Source: Nocardioides yefusunii (GTDB lineage: Bacteria > Actinomycetota > Actinomycetes > Propionibacteriales > Nocardioidaceae). From it: a DNA stretch of 64,000 nt. Position 1 is the stretch's first letter; every line of letters begins with the position of its first letter. Where the stretch lies: NCBI RefSeq assembly GCF_004014875.1, contig NZ_CP034929.1, positions 2,604,001 to 2,668,000 of the forward strand, given 5' to 3'. Shown here piece after piece: positions 34,901-44,617 of the stretch. Under the pieces are notes generated by a model, which made no database searches, was not told the origin of the DNA, and worked only from the letters and a program-made list of their open reading frames with translations. The position numbers were made by a program, and so were the translations under genes.

Positions 34901-36015
34901 AGGATCACGACCGAACGGAGCACGCTCTGCTCACCGCTGCCGTGGTGCATCTTGGTGAACGCGGCCTCGACGTCGTCGATGCCGATCTCCTCGGTGACGA
35001 ACGCGTCGAGGTCGAGGCGACCCTGCAGGTACAGGTCGGTGAGCATCGGGAAGTCGCGGCTGGGCAGGCAGTCGCCGTACCAGGAGGACTTCAGCGAGCC
35101 GCCACGACCGAAGACGTCGATCAGCGGGATCGAGGGGACCTTCATGTCCGGCGTCGGGACTCCGACCAGGACGACGGTGCCGGCCAGGTCGCGGGCGTAG
35201 AAGGCCTGCTCCCAGGTCTCGGGACGGCCGACGGCCTCGATCACGACGTCAGCACCCTCGGCACCGTTCGCGCCGACGATCTCCTTGATCGCGGCGACCG
35301 GGTCGGTGTTCTTCGAGTTGACCGTGTGGGTGGCACCCATGGTGAGGGCCTGCTCCAGCTTCCGGTCGTCGATGTCGACGGCGATGATCTTCGCCGCACC
35401 CGCGAGCGCGGAACCGGCGATCGCGGCCATCCCGACGCCACCGCAACCGATGACGGCGACGGTGTCGCCACGGCCGACGTTGCCGGTGTTGATGGCGGCA
35501 CCCAGGCCTGCCATCACGCCGCAGCCCAGCAGGCCCACGGCTGCCGGACGAGCGGTCGGGTCGACCTTGGTGCACTGACCGGCAGCGACCAAGGTCTTCT
35601 CCGCGAACGCTCCGATGCCCAGGGCCGGCGACAACTCGGTGCCGGCCATCGGGCCGTCGGCCAGCGTCATCTTCTGGGTCGCGTTGGCGGTGTTGAAGCA
35701 GTACTGCTGCTCGCCGCGGTTGCAGGCACGGCAGTTGCCGCAGACCGCACGCCAGTTGAGGACGACGAAGTCTCCGGGCGCGACGTCGGTGACGCCTTCA
35801 CCGACGGACTCCACGATGCCTGCGGCTTCGTGGCCGAGCAGGAAGGGGAACTCGTCGTTGATGCCGCCCTGACGGTAGTGGAGGTCGGTGTGGCACACGC
35901 CGCAGGCCTGCACCTTCACGACTGCCTCACCCGGGCCGGGGGCCGGGACGTTGATGGTGACGACGCTGACGGGAGCGTCCTTCTCGAGAGCGACGACGGC
36001 CTTGACCTGCTGCAT
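34897..36015 (-). CDS. mscR: S-(hydroxymethyl)mycothiol dehydrogenase
   Basis: 372 residues. Zinc-dependent medium-chain alcohol dehydrogenase. Catalytic zinc ligands in [14 protein letters not shown] and [15 protein letters not shown]; structural zinc cysteines in [15 protein letters not shown]; Rossmann motif [16 protein letters not shown]. The close similarity to the mycothiol-dependent formaldehyde dehydrogenase family (MscR/AdhE2) and the MBL partner indicate detoxification of formaldehyde, and possibly of S-nitrosomycothiol. ATG 36015 has ACGGAG upstream. A perfect 58-bp palindrome lies 69 bp before the start. Confidence 0.92.
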   Translation of the reverse strand: MQQVKAVVALEKDAPVSVVTINVPAPGPGEAVVKVQACGVCHTDLHYRQGGINDEFPFLLGHEAAGIVESVGEGVTDVAPGDFVVLNWRAVCGNCRACNRGEQQYCFNTANATQKMTLADGPMAGTELSPALGIGAFAEKTLVAAGQCTKVDPTARPAAVGLLGCGVMAGLGAAINTGNVGRGDTVAVIGCGGVGMAAIAGSALAGAAKIIAVDIDDRKLEQALTMGATHTVNSKNTDPVAAIKEIVGANGAEGADVVIEAVGRPETWEQAFYARDLAGTVVLVGVPTPDMKVPSIPLIDVFGRGGSLKSSWYGDCLPSRDFPMLTDLYLQGRLDLDAFVTEEIGIDDVEAAFTKMHHGSGEQSVLRSVVIL

Positions 36016-36083
36016 GCAGTGGACTCCGTTTCAGTTCGGGGTGACGGGGCCACCAGCCTGTCATGTCCCTCCCTCCGAGCACC

Positions 36084-36141
36084 CCACGGGACGTCATCAC
36101 ATCTGGTCGCCGGGGCGACCAGATGTGATGACGTCCCGTGG
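36084..36141. repeat. Perfect 58-bp palindrome (28-bp arms, 2-nt centre)
   Basis: Arms 36084-36111 and 36114-36141 are exact reverse complements, beginning CCACGGGACGTCATCACATC. It lies between the groEL terminator and the mscR start, so it is either in the mscR promoter region or a mobile intergenic palindrome. Too long and too perfect for an ordinary terminator; groEL already has a hairpin closer to its stop. Confidence 0.85.
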
Positions 36142-36167
36142 CGGCGAGGGCGTGGGCCGCAACGGCA

Positions 36168-36212
36168 GGAGGCCCGCCACCCCCGAGACGAACTCAGGGG
36201 TGACGGGCCTCC
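36168..36212 (-). terminator. Terminator after groEL
   Basis: 16-bp stem (36168-36183 with 36197-36212), loop 13 nt, ending 18 nt after the groEL stop. The single imperfect pair is G-U in the minus-strand RNA. Confidence 0.7.
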
Positions 36213-36229
36213 GTGCGTGGAGCGTGTGA

Positions 36230-37930
<1,701 letters not shown>

Positions 37931-37971
37931 TCACCGGTGCCTGGCCTGCGTGACGCCCGTCCACGTGGAAA

Positions 37972-38268
37972 TCAGGAAACGATCGCGAGGATGTCGCGAG
38001 CGGACAGGATGAGGAACTCCTGGCCGGCGTACTTGACCTCGGTGCCGCCGTACTTGCTGAAGATGACCTTGTCACCCAGCGCGACGTCGAGCGGAATGCG
38101 CTCGGTGCCGGACTCGTTGAAGCGGCCGGGACCGACGGCGACGACCTCGCCCTCCTGCGGCTTCTCCTTGGCGGTGTCCGGGATGACCAGGCCGGAAGCC
38201 GTGGTCTGCTCGGCCTCCAGGGCCTTGACGACGATCCGGTCCTCGAGGGGCTTGATGTTGACCGACAC
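37972..38268 (-). CDS. groES: 10 kDa co-chaperonin GroES
   Basis: 98 residues from the GTG at 38268 ([15 protein letters not shown]), the normal GroES length. Mobile loop [19 protein letters not shown] and the roof segment VVAVGPGRF are clear. GGAGG lies 8 nt before the GTG; the upstream in-frame GTG at 38292 would add an unusual octapeptide. First gene of groES-groEL, under HrcA-type control through two CIRCE elements. Confidence 0.96.
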   Translation of the reverse strand: MSVNIKPLEDRIVVKALEAEQTTASGLVIPDTAKEKPQEGEVVAVGPGRFNESGTERIPLDVALGDKVIFSKYGGTEVKYAGQEFLILSARDILAIVS

Positions 38269-38370
38269 GATGTCGACCTCCACTTTCTCCACGTATGTCT
38301 GTGTGTGCAGGGATGTCTGCCACCGATGTCAGGCCCGCGCCGTCGCGGGGGTCGCAGGCCTGTACGGCGA

Positions 38371-38397
38371 TTGGCACCCTCATGGCGAGAGTGCCAA
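38371..38397. promoter_or_regulatory. CIRCE element 1 (HrcA operator)
   Basis: TTGGCACCC, 9-bp spacer, GAGTGCCAA. One mismatch to a perfect 9-bp inverted repeat. It lies downstream of the second CIRCE in the groES leader direction, 103 bp before the groES GTG. Confidence 0.85.
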
Positions 38398-38405
38398 TTC
38401 AGACG

Positions 38406-38432
38406 TTAGCACTCACTCAAACCGAGTGCCAG
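38406..38432. promoter_or_regulatory. CIRCE element 2 (HrcA operator) over the groES promoter
   Basis: TTAGCACTC, 9-bp spacer, GAGTGCCAG; close to consensus TTAGCACTC-N9-GAGTGCTAA. On the minus strand a -35-like CTGGCA lies at its edge with a -10-like region at the other arm, so HrcA binding would cover the promoter. Confidence 0.9.
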
Positions 38433-38513
38433 AACCTCCCTGCAAACTCCCGTCGAAGTCTCCGCGCTCCGCGGGCGACGCGCCGGGCCCGGGCAGGTGC
38501 GAGGATGTGCCTC

Positions 38514-39713
38514 GTGGAACTCGAGACCTTCGCCTGGCTGCTCACCGACGACGGGCAGCGCCTGCTGGAGACGGCAGCGCACGCCCTCGCCGACGCGAGC
38601 GGGGACGCTCTGGCCGCGAACGCCGCGGTCCGCAAGGTCGAGCCCGACCCCGAGCGCTCCGCCGCCGCCATGACCCAGGTGTCCCTGCGAGTGAAGGGCG
38701 TCGCGAAGTTCGGCGAGGACGCCCTGAAGATGTACTTCACCCCTGACGGCCTCGAGCAGGCCACGCGCTGGCGGGTCGCGGCCCATCGCGCCGGGCGTCT
38801 GGCCGCTGCTCAGCCCTCCAGCGTCATCGACCTGGGCTGCTCGATCGGTGGCGACCTGATCGCGACCGCCCGTGCCGGGATGACCGCGGCCGGCGTCGAC
38901 CTCGACCCGATTCGCGTGGCCGTGGCCCGCGCCAATCTCGACGCTCTGGGACTGGAAGGTGCCGTCCAGGTCGCCGACGGCACGGGCCTGGACCTGTCTG
39001 GCTTCGGCACTGCGTTCGCCGATCCGGCCCGCCGAGGCGCCCGAGGACGCGTCTTCGACGAGAACGGCTGGACCCCGCCGTGGCCGTTCGTCCAGGACCT
39101 GCTGGCCGAGCGTCGGGCTGCGACCGCTGTCGTGAAGGTCGCCCCCGGCATCGGCCACGACCTCGTGCCCGACGGCGTCGAGGCCGAGTGGGTCTCCGAG
39201 GACGGCGAGGTGAAGGAGGCCGCCCTGTGGTCGCCGCGTCTGGCCACCGCTTCCCGTCGCGCCACCGTCATCTCCTCCGCCGGCGGACTCGCCACCCTGA
39301 CCGAGGAGGACGACCCCTACCAGGGCGAACCGCGTCCGGTCCGCGAGGTCGGCCGCTGGCTCTACGAGCCCGACGGCGCCGTGATCCGCGCCGGACTCGT
39401 CACCGCCGTGGCCGCGATGACCGAGGGCGGACTGCTCGACGAACACATCGCCTACGTGACCTCCGATGCCGGTTTCGCGGGCCCGTTCATGAAGTCCTAC
39501 GAGGTCATGGACGAACTCCCCTACCGGGAGAAGCAGCTCAAGGCCGCCCTGGCCGAACGCAACGTCGGACGCCTGACGATCAAGAAGCGCGGCGTCGACG
39601 TCGTGCCGGAGCAGTTGCGCAAGCGCCTTCAGCTCAAGGGCTCCGAGGAGGCGACGATCGTCGTCACTCGGATCGCCGGCGTGGGTCGCGTGCTGCTGGT
39701 CCGCCCGGCCTGA
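38514..39713 (+). CDS. SAM-dependent methyltransferase with THUMP-like domain
   Basis: 399 residues. An N-terminal helical part (~1-95), a class I methyltransferase fold with motif I VIDLGCSIGGDLIATARAG (~100) and GVDLDPIRVAVARANL, FADPARRGARGRVF where a catalytic-type motif is expected, and a C-terminal THUMP-like domain (~300-399) ending VVTRIAGVGRVLLVRPA. Family of probable rRNA or tRNA methyltransferases, unassigned. GTG 38514 chosen with GAGG 9 nt upstream; ATG 38505 adds three residues. It is divergent from groES and shares the CIRCE intergenic region. Confidence 0.87.
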   Translation: MELETFAWLLTDDGQRLLETAAHALADASGDALAANAAVRKVEPDPERSAAAMTQVSLRVKGVAKFGEDALKMYFTPDGLEQATRWRVAAHRAGRLAAAQPSSVIDLGCSIGGDLIATARAGMTAAGVDLDPIRVAVARANLDALGLEGAVQVADGTGLDLSGFGTAFADPARRGARGRVFDENGWTPPWPFVQDLLAERRAATAVVKVAPGIGHDLVPDGVEAEWVSEDGEVKEAALWSPRLATASRRATVISSAGGLATLTEEDDPYQGEPRPVREVGRWLYEPDGAVIRAGLVTAVAAMTEGGLLDEHIAYVTSDAGFAGPFMKSYEVMDELPYREKQLKAALAERNVGRLTIKKRGVDVVPEQLRKRLQLKGSEEATIVVTRIAGVGRVLLVRPA

Positions 39714-39732
39714 TCCCCCACCGCGCGCTGCC

Positions 39733-39780
39733 GGACGTCATAGGGATCGGGGCCCATGGCCCTCGATTCCTATGACGTCC
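39733..39780 (+). repeat. 48-bp inverted repeat after the methyltransferase gene
   Basis: 20 consecutive pairs (39733-39752 with 39761-39780), two of them G-T in plus-strand reading, around CCCATGGC. In plus-strand RNA all pairs hold, so it can terminate the methyltransferase transcript. The outer GGACGTCAT is shared with the 58-bp palindrome at 36084-36141. Confidence 0.65.
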
Positions 39781-39834
39781 CGAGGGGTCGTGCGGGGATG
39801 TGTGGCAACCCTCGGGCGCACCGACCCCTGAATG

Positions 39835-39878
39835 CACTCAGGGCCCGGGACCTCGTGGAGCGGTCCGGACCCTGAGTG
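39835..39878. repeat. Imperfect inverted repeat
   Basis: CACTCAGGG (39835-39843) pairs with CCCTGAGTG (39870-39878), and the GC-rich inner part continues with mismatches. No gene association is certain. Confidence 0.45.
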
Positions 39879-40017
39879 TGACTCCCTCCGCGTACCCGAA
39901 GGGTGACCACCGACTCCGCGACGATGCGGTGGCCGAGTGTCCATCGCGTACGGCCAGTCAACCGGCAGCGACAGGTGAACCGTACACCCGATCTACGACA
40001 ATGAGTAGTAGGACACG

Positions 40018-40035
40018 CTGTGGGGCGCCCCACAG
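40018..40035 (-). terminator. 18-bp perfect palindrome after tsaD
   Basis: CTGTGGGGCGCCCCACAG, 12 nt after the tsaD stop. It is likely the terminator of the long leftward operon, although it has no loop-forming spacer. Confidence 0.5.
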
Positions 40036-40047
40036 GACGGGGAAACG

Positions 40048-41124
40048 TCAGGCCAGGACCTGCGTCACCGGCTGCGAGGAGTCGGCCGGCAGATCGAGCA
40101 GGGAAGGCGTGCGACCACGCGCGACCATCTCGGCGCCGAGCGCGGCGACCATCGCGCCGTTGTCGGTGCACAGGCCCGGACGCGGGACACGGACGGTGAT
40201 GCCCTTCGCGGCGGCGCGTTCGGTGGCCATCGCCCGCAGACGCGTGTTGGAGGCGACTCCGCCCCCGATCACGATGTGCTCGATGCCCTCGGTGACCGCG
40301 GCGTCGAGCGCCTTGCGGACCAAGACGTCACACACGGCCTCCTGGAACGACGCGGCCACGTCGGCGACGTCGACGTGCTCACCGGCGCGCTGCTTCGCCT
40401 CGACCCAGCGGGCCACGGCGGTCTTGAGGCCGGAGAACGAGAAGTCGTAACGGTGACGCTCCAGGTCGCGCTTGGCGGTGAGGCCACGCGGGAACTGGAT
40501 CGCGACGCTGTTGCCGGACTGCGCGGTGCGGTCGATCACCGGGCCACCGGGGAAACCGAGGCCGAGCAGGCGCGCGACCTTGTCGAACGCCTCGCCGGCG
40601 GCGTCGTCGATGGTGGCACCCATCGGGTCGACGCCGAGGGTGATGTCAGTGACCTTGAGCAGGCTGGAGTGGCCACCCGAGACCAGCATCGCCAGGGCCG
40701 GCTCCGGCAACGCGCCGTGCTGGAGCTGGTCGACGGCGACGTGCGCGGCGAGGTGGTTGACGCCGTAGATCGGCTTGCCGAGGCTCCAGGCCAGCGACTT
40801 CGCGGCCGCGACGCCGACGAGCAGCGCACCGGCCAGGCCGGGACCCGACGTCACCGAGATCGCGTCGACGTCGGCGAGCTTGATCCCGGCGGTCTCGCAG
40901 GCACGCTCGATCGTGGGAACCATCGCCTCCAGGTGGGCACGGCTCGCGACTTCGGGGACGACGCCACCGAAGCGGACGTGCTCCTCGACGCTGGTCGCGA
41001 CCGCGTCGGCCAGCAGCGTGTGACCACGGACGATGCCGATGCCGGTCTCGTCGCAGGAGGTCTCGATGCCGAGGACCAGCGGTCCGTCGGTGCGGACCTC
41101 TCCGGGGGCCAGTACGTCACTCAT
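40048..41124 (-). CDS. tsaD: tRNA threonylcarbamoyladenosine biosynthesis protein TsaD
   Basis: 358 residues. Transfers threonylcarbamoyl to A37 of ANN-reading tRNAs. Kae1/ASKHA fold: [16 protein letters not shown] (phosphate 1 region), metal-binding His pair in [51 protein letters not shown] and [12 protein letters not shown]. Its start overlaps the rimI end by 8 bp. Clustered with tsaB and tsaE on the same strand, completing three parts of the t6A complex in one operon; tsaC lies outside the window. Confidence 0.96.
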   Translation of the reverse strand: MSDVLAPGEVRTDGPLVLGIETSCDETGIGIVRGHTLLADAVATSVEEHVRFGGVVPEVASRAHLEAMVPTIERACETAGIKLADVDAISVTSGPGLAGALLVGVAAAKSLAWSLGKPIYGVNHLAAHVAVDQLQHGALPEPALAMLVSGGHSSLLKVTDITLGVDPMGATIDDAAGEAFDKVARLLGLGFPGGPVIDRTAQSGNSVAIQFPRGLTAKRDLERHRYDFSFSGLKTAVARWVEAKQRAGEHVDVADVAASFQEAVCDVLVRKALDAAVTEGIEHIVIGGGVASNTRLRAMATERAAAKGITVRVPRPGLCTDNGAMVAALGAEMVARGRTPSLLDLPADSSQPVTQVLA

Positions 41125-41650
41125 GGGTCAAGTCTCCCTCGCCCGCGGGCATGCGGGTCTCGTCGTACGTGTCGTTCTCGTCGAGCGGCAACTCCAGGAC
41201 GAGTGCGTCCGAGCCGTCGCGGTAGTAGCCGGGACGTCGGTCGATCTCGACGTACCCGAGACGGGTGTAGAAGGCGCGGGCGCCGGTGTTGGCCTCGCTG
41301 ACCTCGAGCAGCACGCGTTCGGCGCCCTCGGTGCGGGCGTCCGCGGCGGCGGCGTGGTGCAGAGCCAGCGCCACTCCCCCACGTCGTGCCGCGGGGACGA
41401 CGCCGATCCGGAGCAGGTCGACGAAGTCGCCCAAGGTCTGGGTGAGGACGTAGCCGGACACCGGGCCCTGGGGTGCACGGCCGCCCACGACGTGCAGGCG
41501 GCGGCCGTAGCCGGCCACCAGGTCACGCAGTGCGTCGGCGTCCCAGGCGTCGTCGAACAGCTCAGCCTCGAGCGCGACGAGCCCCACCAGGACCTCGTCG
41601 ACGTCGGCCGGAGAAACCAGCCGCACGCCGGACACAGCAGCGCCGCTCAC
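41117..41650 (-). CDS. rimI: Ribosomal-protein-alanine N-acetyltransferase RimI (GNAT)
   Basis: 177 residues. GNAT fold with acetyl-CoA loop [21 protein letters not shown] and the [21 protein letters not shown] motif typical of RimI, which acetylates the N-terminus of S18 in enterobacteria; actinobacterial RimI often sits between tsaB and tsaD as here. GTG start at 41650 overlaps the tsaB stop by 4 bp. Confidence 0.9.
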   Translation of the reverse strand: MSGAAVSGVRLVSPADVDEVLVGLVALEAELFDDAWDADALRDLVAGYGRRLHVVGGRAPQGPVSGYVLTQTLGDFVDLLRIGVVPAARRGGVALALHHAAAADARTEGAERVLLEVSEANTGARAFYTRLGYVEIDRRPGYYRDGSDALVLELPLDENDTYDETRMPAGEGDLTHE

Positions 41651-42285
41651 AGCAGCGAGCGCGTCGCCTTGGGCGACACCACGGCGTCAGGACGACGCAG
41701 GTAGAGCGGGTCGGGGTCGAGCAGTTCAGCACGCTCACCGGCGACCGCGCGGGCCAACCAACCGGCTGAGGGCATCAGCGGACCCACGGCGTTCGGGAAC
41801 GCCTCGGGGTACAGGTGCGCGCCCTCACCGACCACGGGCAGCGTGGTCGCGGCGTCGGCAGGCTTCAGGACGGCAGGGCCGTCGACGCGGACGCCGGCGG
41901 AGTAGGAGGCCACGTAGACCTCCTTGCGCCGTGCGTCGGTGGCGACCAGGAAGTCACCCTCCACGACGCCGGAGTCGAAGGCCTCGATCGCGAGGACGTC
42001 GAGGGAGCAGACCGCGTAGACCGGGATGTCGAGGGCGAAGCCCATCGTGCGGGCCGCGACCAGACCGACCCGGAGGCCGGTGAACGGTCCGGGCCCGGCA
42101 CCGACGGCGATCGCGGTCAGGTCGGCCGGGGTCAGACCGGCCTCGCGGACCACCTCGTCGATCATCGGCTGCAGGTGTTCGCCGTGCTTCATGGGGCGTT
42201 CGGAGGAGCGTTCGGCGACCACCGAGGTGCCGTCGTGCAGTGCGACCGTGACCAGCGGGGTCGCGGTGTCGAAGGCGATGAGCAT
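41647..42285 (-). CDS. tsaB: t6A biosynthesis protein TsaB
   Basis: 212 residues. ASKHA-fold partner of TsaD: LIAFDTATPLVTVALHDG at the start, AIAVGAGPGPFTGLRVGLVAARTMGFAL in the core, and DARRKEVYVASYSAG. The C-terminus is shorter than TsaD and lacks the metal site, as expected. ATG 42285 starts 56 bp after the GNAT-TsaE fusion. Confidence 0.93.
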   Translation of the reverse strand: MLIAFDTATPLVTVALHDGTSVVAERSSERPMKHGEHLQPMIDEVVREAGLTPADLTAIAVGAGPGPFTGLRVGLVAARTMGFALDIPVYAVCSLDVLAIEAFDSGVVEGDFLVATDARRKEVYVASYSAGVRVDGPAVLKPADAATTLPVVGEGAHLYPEAFPNAVGPLMPSAGWLARAVAGERAELLDPDPLYLRRPDAVVSPKATRSLL

Positions 42286-42341
42286 GCTTCGAGGTTACTT
42301 CTGCTGCGCGCCTCGGCGTCAGTCCGCGGCGAGGGGCGCGC

Positions 42342-43319
42342 TCAGGCCGAGCGCACCCACGTGAGCGTCACCACGCGCGGGTCGAGGTCCTCGAGACCCT
42401 CGACGTCGGCTGCGGCGTCGGCGTCGTCCTGGGCAGCGGTCTCGGCGATGTCCATCTCTCCGACGGCGCGGGTCACGGTCACCTCGAGCCGACGGTCGGC
42501 CAGTCCCTCGGCCACGCCGGCTCCCCACTCGACCACGGTGACGGCGTCGTCGAAGGAGGTGTCGAGGTCGAGGTCGTCGAGCTCGTCGACGCCGCCGAGG
42601 CGGTAGGCGTCGACGTGGACCAGCGCCGGACCGTCCACCAGCGAGGGGTGGACGCGGGCGATCACGAAGGTGGGCGAGGTGATGCCGGACCGGACCTGGA
42701 GGCCCTCGCCCAGGCCCTGGGTGAAGGTGGTCTTCCCAGCGCCGAGGCCACCGGTGAGGACCAACAGGTCGCCGCGCTCCAGCAGGCGTCCGACGTTCTC
42801 GCCGAGGTCGCGCATCGCGTACGCGTCGGTGACGACGTGGCGCTCGGGCAGGGCCAGGTGCAGCTCGACGTGCGGGGATGTGCGGGAGTGCTCCACGAAA
42901 CCGTGGTGCTCCCAGAAGACGACGTTGGACGCGATCTCCTCGCGGGCCAGCACCACCATCGTGCGCTGCGCGGGGCACGCCTCGACGGCAGCCTGCACCA
43001 GGGTGGAGGCGACGCCGTGGCCCTGGGCGTCGGGACGCACCGAGACCCGCCGCAGGTGCACGACGTCGTCGCGGACGTCGAGGATCAGGCTGCCGACGAT
43101 CCGGCCGTCCTGGACGGCCACGATGCCGTTGGCGCGGCCGAGCATCGCAGCGACCTCGGCGTCGGAGTCGCCGAGCGCGGCGGTCGGCGGGTCCAGGGGA
43201 GGTCGGGACGCGAACGCCGCGAGGATGCACGCGTGCACCTCGGCAGCCGCCTCCGCTCCCACCCGACGGGTGAGCACGGGGACGGACGGAGCCGACAGGT
43301 CGGTGGTGATGGCGTTCAG
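42342..43319 (-). CDS. tsaE: Fusion of a GNAT acetyltransferase and TsaE ATPase
   Basis: 325 residues. Residues ~15-150 are a GNAT domain (RRVSVRPDAQGHGVASTLV as the acetyl-CoA loop, FWEHHGFVE near its end); residues ~160-325 are TsaE, the ATPase of the t6A complex (Walker A LTGGLGAGKTTFTQ at 188-201, SPTFVIARVH, VHVDAYRLG, VTVVEWGAGV). The best start is a rare CTG at 43319: AAGGAG lies 6 nt before it and no ATG fits; GTG 43277 is the alternative and would trim 14 residues. First of the tsaE-tsaB-rimI-tsaD set. Confidence 0.85.
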   Translation of the reverse strand: MNAITTDLSAPSVPVLTRRVGAEAAAEVHACILAAFASRPPLDPPTAALGDSDAEVAAMLGRANGIVAVQDGRIVGSLILDVRDDVVHLRRVSVRPDAQGHGVASTLVQAAVEACPAQRTMVVLAREEIASNVVFWEHHGFVEHSRTSPHVELHLALPERHVVTDAYAMRDLGENVGRLLERGDLLVLTGGLGAGKTTFTQGLGEGLQVRSGITSPTFVIARVHPSLVDGPALVHVDAYRLGGVDELDDLDLDTSFDDAVTVVEWGAGVAEGLADRRLEVTVTRAVGEMDIAETAAQDDADAAADVEGLEDLDPRVVTLTWVRSA

Positions 43320-43408
43320 CGGAAGCTCCTTCGTCGTCCCGGGCAGGTGGTCCGTGCCCGGTCCTCCGGCGCGCGCCGGAGAGGGGGACGTGCAAGGACC
43401 TGGTGTGG

Positions 43409-44590
43409 TCAGCCGGCGCGCCCGGGGCGCCTGCTGCGTCCATTCTCGCGCGCCGGGGGTGCAGCTCGGGTAATCAGGTGGTCGAGTTCGCGGTCGACGT
43501 CGCTGTGACGCTCCATCAACACCATGTGCCCTGCGCCGTGAGCCTCGTAGAGCTCCGAGCCGGGGATCCGGGCGTGCAGCTTGCGTTGGTGGCCGATCGA
43601 GGTGAGCCGGTCGGCGGTGCCACCGACGATCGTCACCGGCACCTTGGTGAAGCCGTCGAGGTTCTCGAAGAGGTTCAGGGAGACGAACGTCGGGTAGAAC
43701 GCAGCGACCACCTCGAACGGCGTGGCGTCGATCATGTCGAAGACGAACTCGGCCCAACTGCGCGGCACCTCGTCACCGAAGGAGTAGCGGTCGGTGATGC
43801 GACGGGCCAACGGGATCCCTGAGGAACGGAGCCGGTCGACGAACCCGTGGCCACGGTCCAGGACCTTGACGGCCCGGTTCACCGCCCCGCTGGTCAGTGC
43901 ACCCACCGGCGCGAGCGGGAAGAGGATGCGTCCCGGGTCCATGCCGCCCGCGGTGGTGGCGACCAGTGCGGCGCCCACGACCTTCTCCCCGAACAGGTCG
44001 GGGAACTGCGCAGCGAGGGAGACCACCGTCATGCCGCCCATCGAGTGGCCCACCACCACCGCCCGCCCCGGACAGGTGGTCGCGATGACGCGTTCGAGGT
44101 CGCGGCCCAGCTGCTCGATCGTGCAGTGCTCGGGCGCCGAACGCGCCGAACGACCGTGTGATCGCTGGTCGTAGAAGACGGTGCGGACCCGGCCGCGCAG
44201 ATGTCGGCGCTGGAAGTGCCAGGCGTCCTGGTTGAGGGTGAATCCGTGGGCGAAGACGACCGTGACGTCCTCGGGCCATCCGGACTCCCCGGCGAGTGCG
44301 GGGTCCACCTCGTCGACCTCGACGTGCAGGTCGATGCCGTCCTCGGTGACGACGTTGAGCACCTGACCGCGCAGGCTGCCGAACGTCAGGCCGTCCTCGG
44401 CGTCGTGGTTCCCACCGAAGAGCAGGTCGGGGTTGTCGACGCCCGGCTGCGGCACGTTCTCCGCCGCCGGCATCTCGCCCTCCCGGAGGCTGGCCTGCAC
44501 CCGCTGGTAGGCGACCGCACTCGCGGTGGCTCCCGCCGCCAGGCCCAACGACCCGGCCGCGACCCGCAGTGCTCTACCTCTGATGCTCAT
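43409..44590 (-). CDS. Alpha/beta hydrolase, membrane-anchored
   Basis: 393 residues. A short N-terminal hydrophobic segment (~8-28) suggests an anchor or signal. Alpha/beta-hydrolase core: VVFAHGFTLNQDAWHFQRRHL (oxyanion region), nucleophile elbow VVGHSMGGMT (Ser ~171), the acid near TIVGGTADRLTS and the catalytic His in GAGHMVLME. The substrate is unknown. It lies between alr and tsaE in the same operon order as in mycobacteria, where a similar hydrolase follows alr. ATG 44590 has GAGAGGGG upstream. Confidence 0.88.
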   Translation of the reverse strand: MSIRGRALRVAAGSLGLAAGATASAVAYQRVQASLREGEMPAAENVPQPGVDNPDLLFGGNHDAEDGLTFGSLRGQVLNVVTEDGIDLHVEVDEVDPALAGESGWPEDVTVVFAHGFTLNQDAWHFQRRHLRGRVRTVFYDQRSHGRSARSAPEHCTIEQLGRDLERVIATTCPGRAVVVGHSMGGMTVVSLAAQFPDLFGEKVVGAALVATTAGGMDPGRILFPLAPVGALTSGAVNRAVKVLDRGHGFVDRLRSSGIPLARRITDRYSFGDEVPRSWAEFVFDMIDATPFEVVAAFYPTFVSLNLFENLDGFTKVPVTIVGGTADRLTSIGHQRKLHARIPGSELYEAHGAGHMVLMERHSDVDRELDHLITRAAPPARENGRSRRPGRAG

Positions 44591-44617
44591 CGGTGGCCCC
44601 TCTCAGTGGACGGTCTC

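Larger units (their letters stand above)
39714..40047. other. 334-bp intergenic region rich in inverted repeats
   Basis: Between the convergent methyltransferase and tsaD genes. It holds three separate inverted repeats (39733-39780, 39835-39878, 40018-40035), listed on their own. No convincing coding sequence or RNA gene was found in it. Confidence 0.6.

Noticed and set aside
36084..36141. Insertion-sequence terminal repeat
   Set aside because: No transposase frame and no flanking target duplication are seen; it is listed only as a palindrome.
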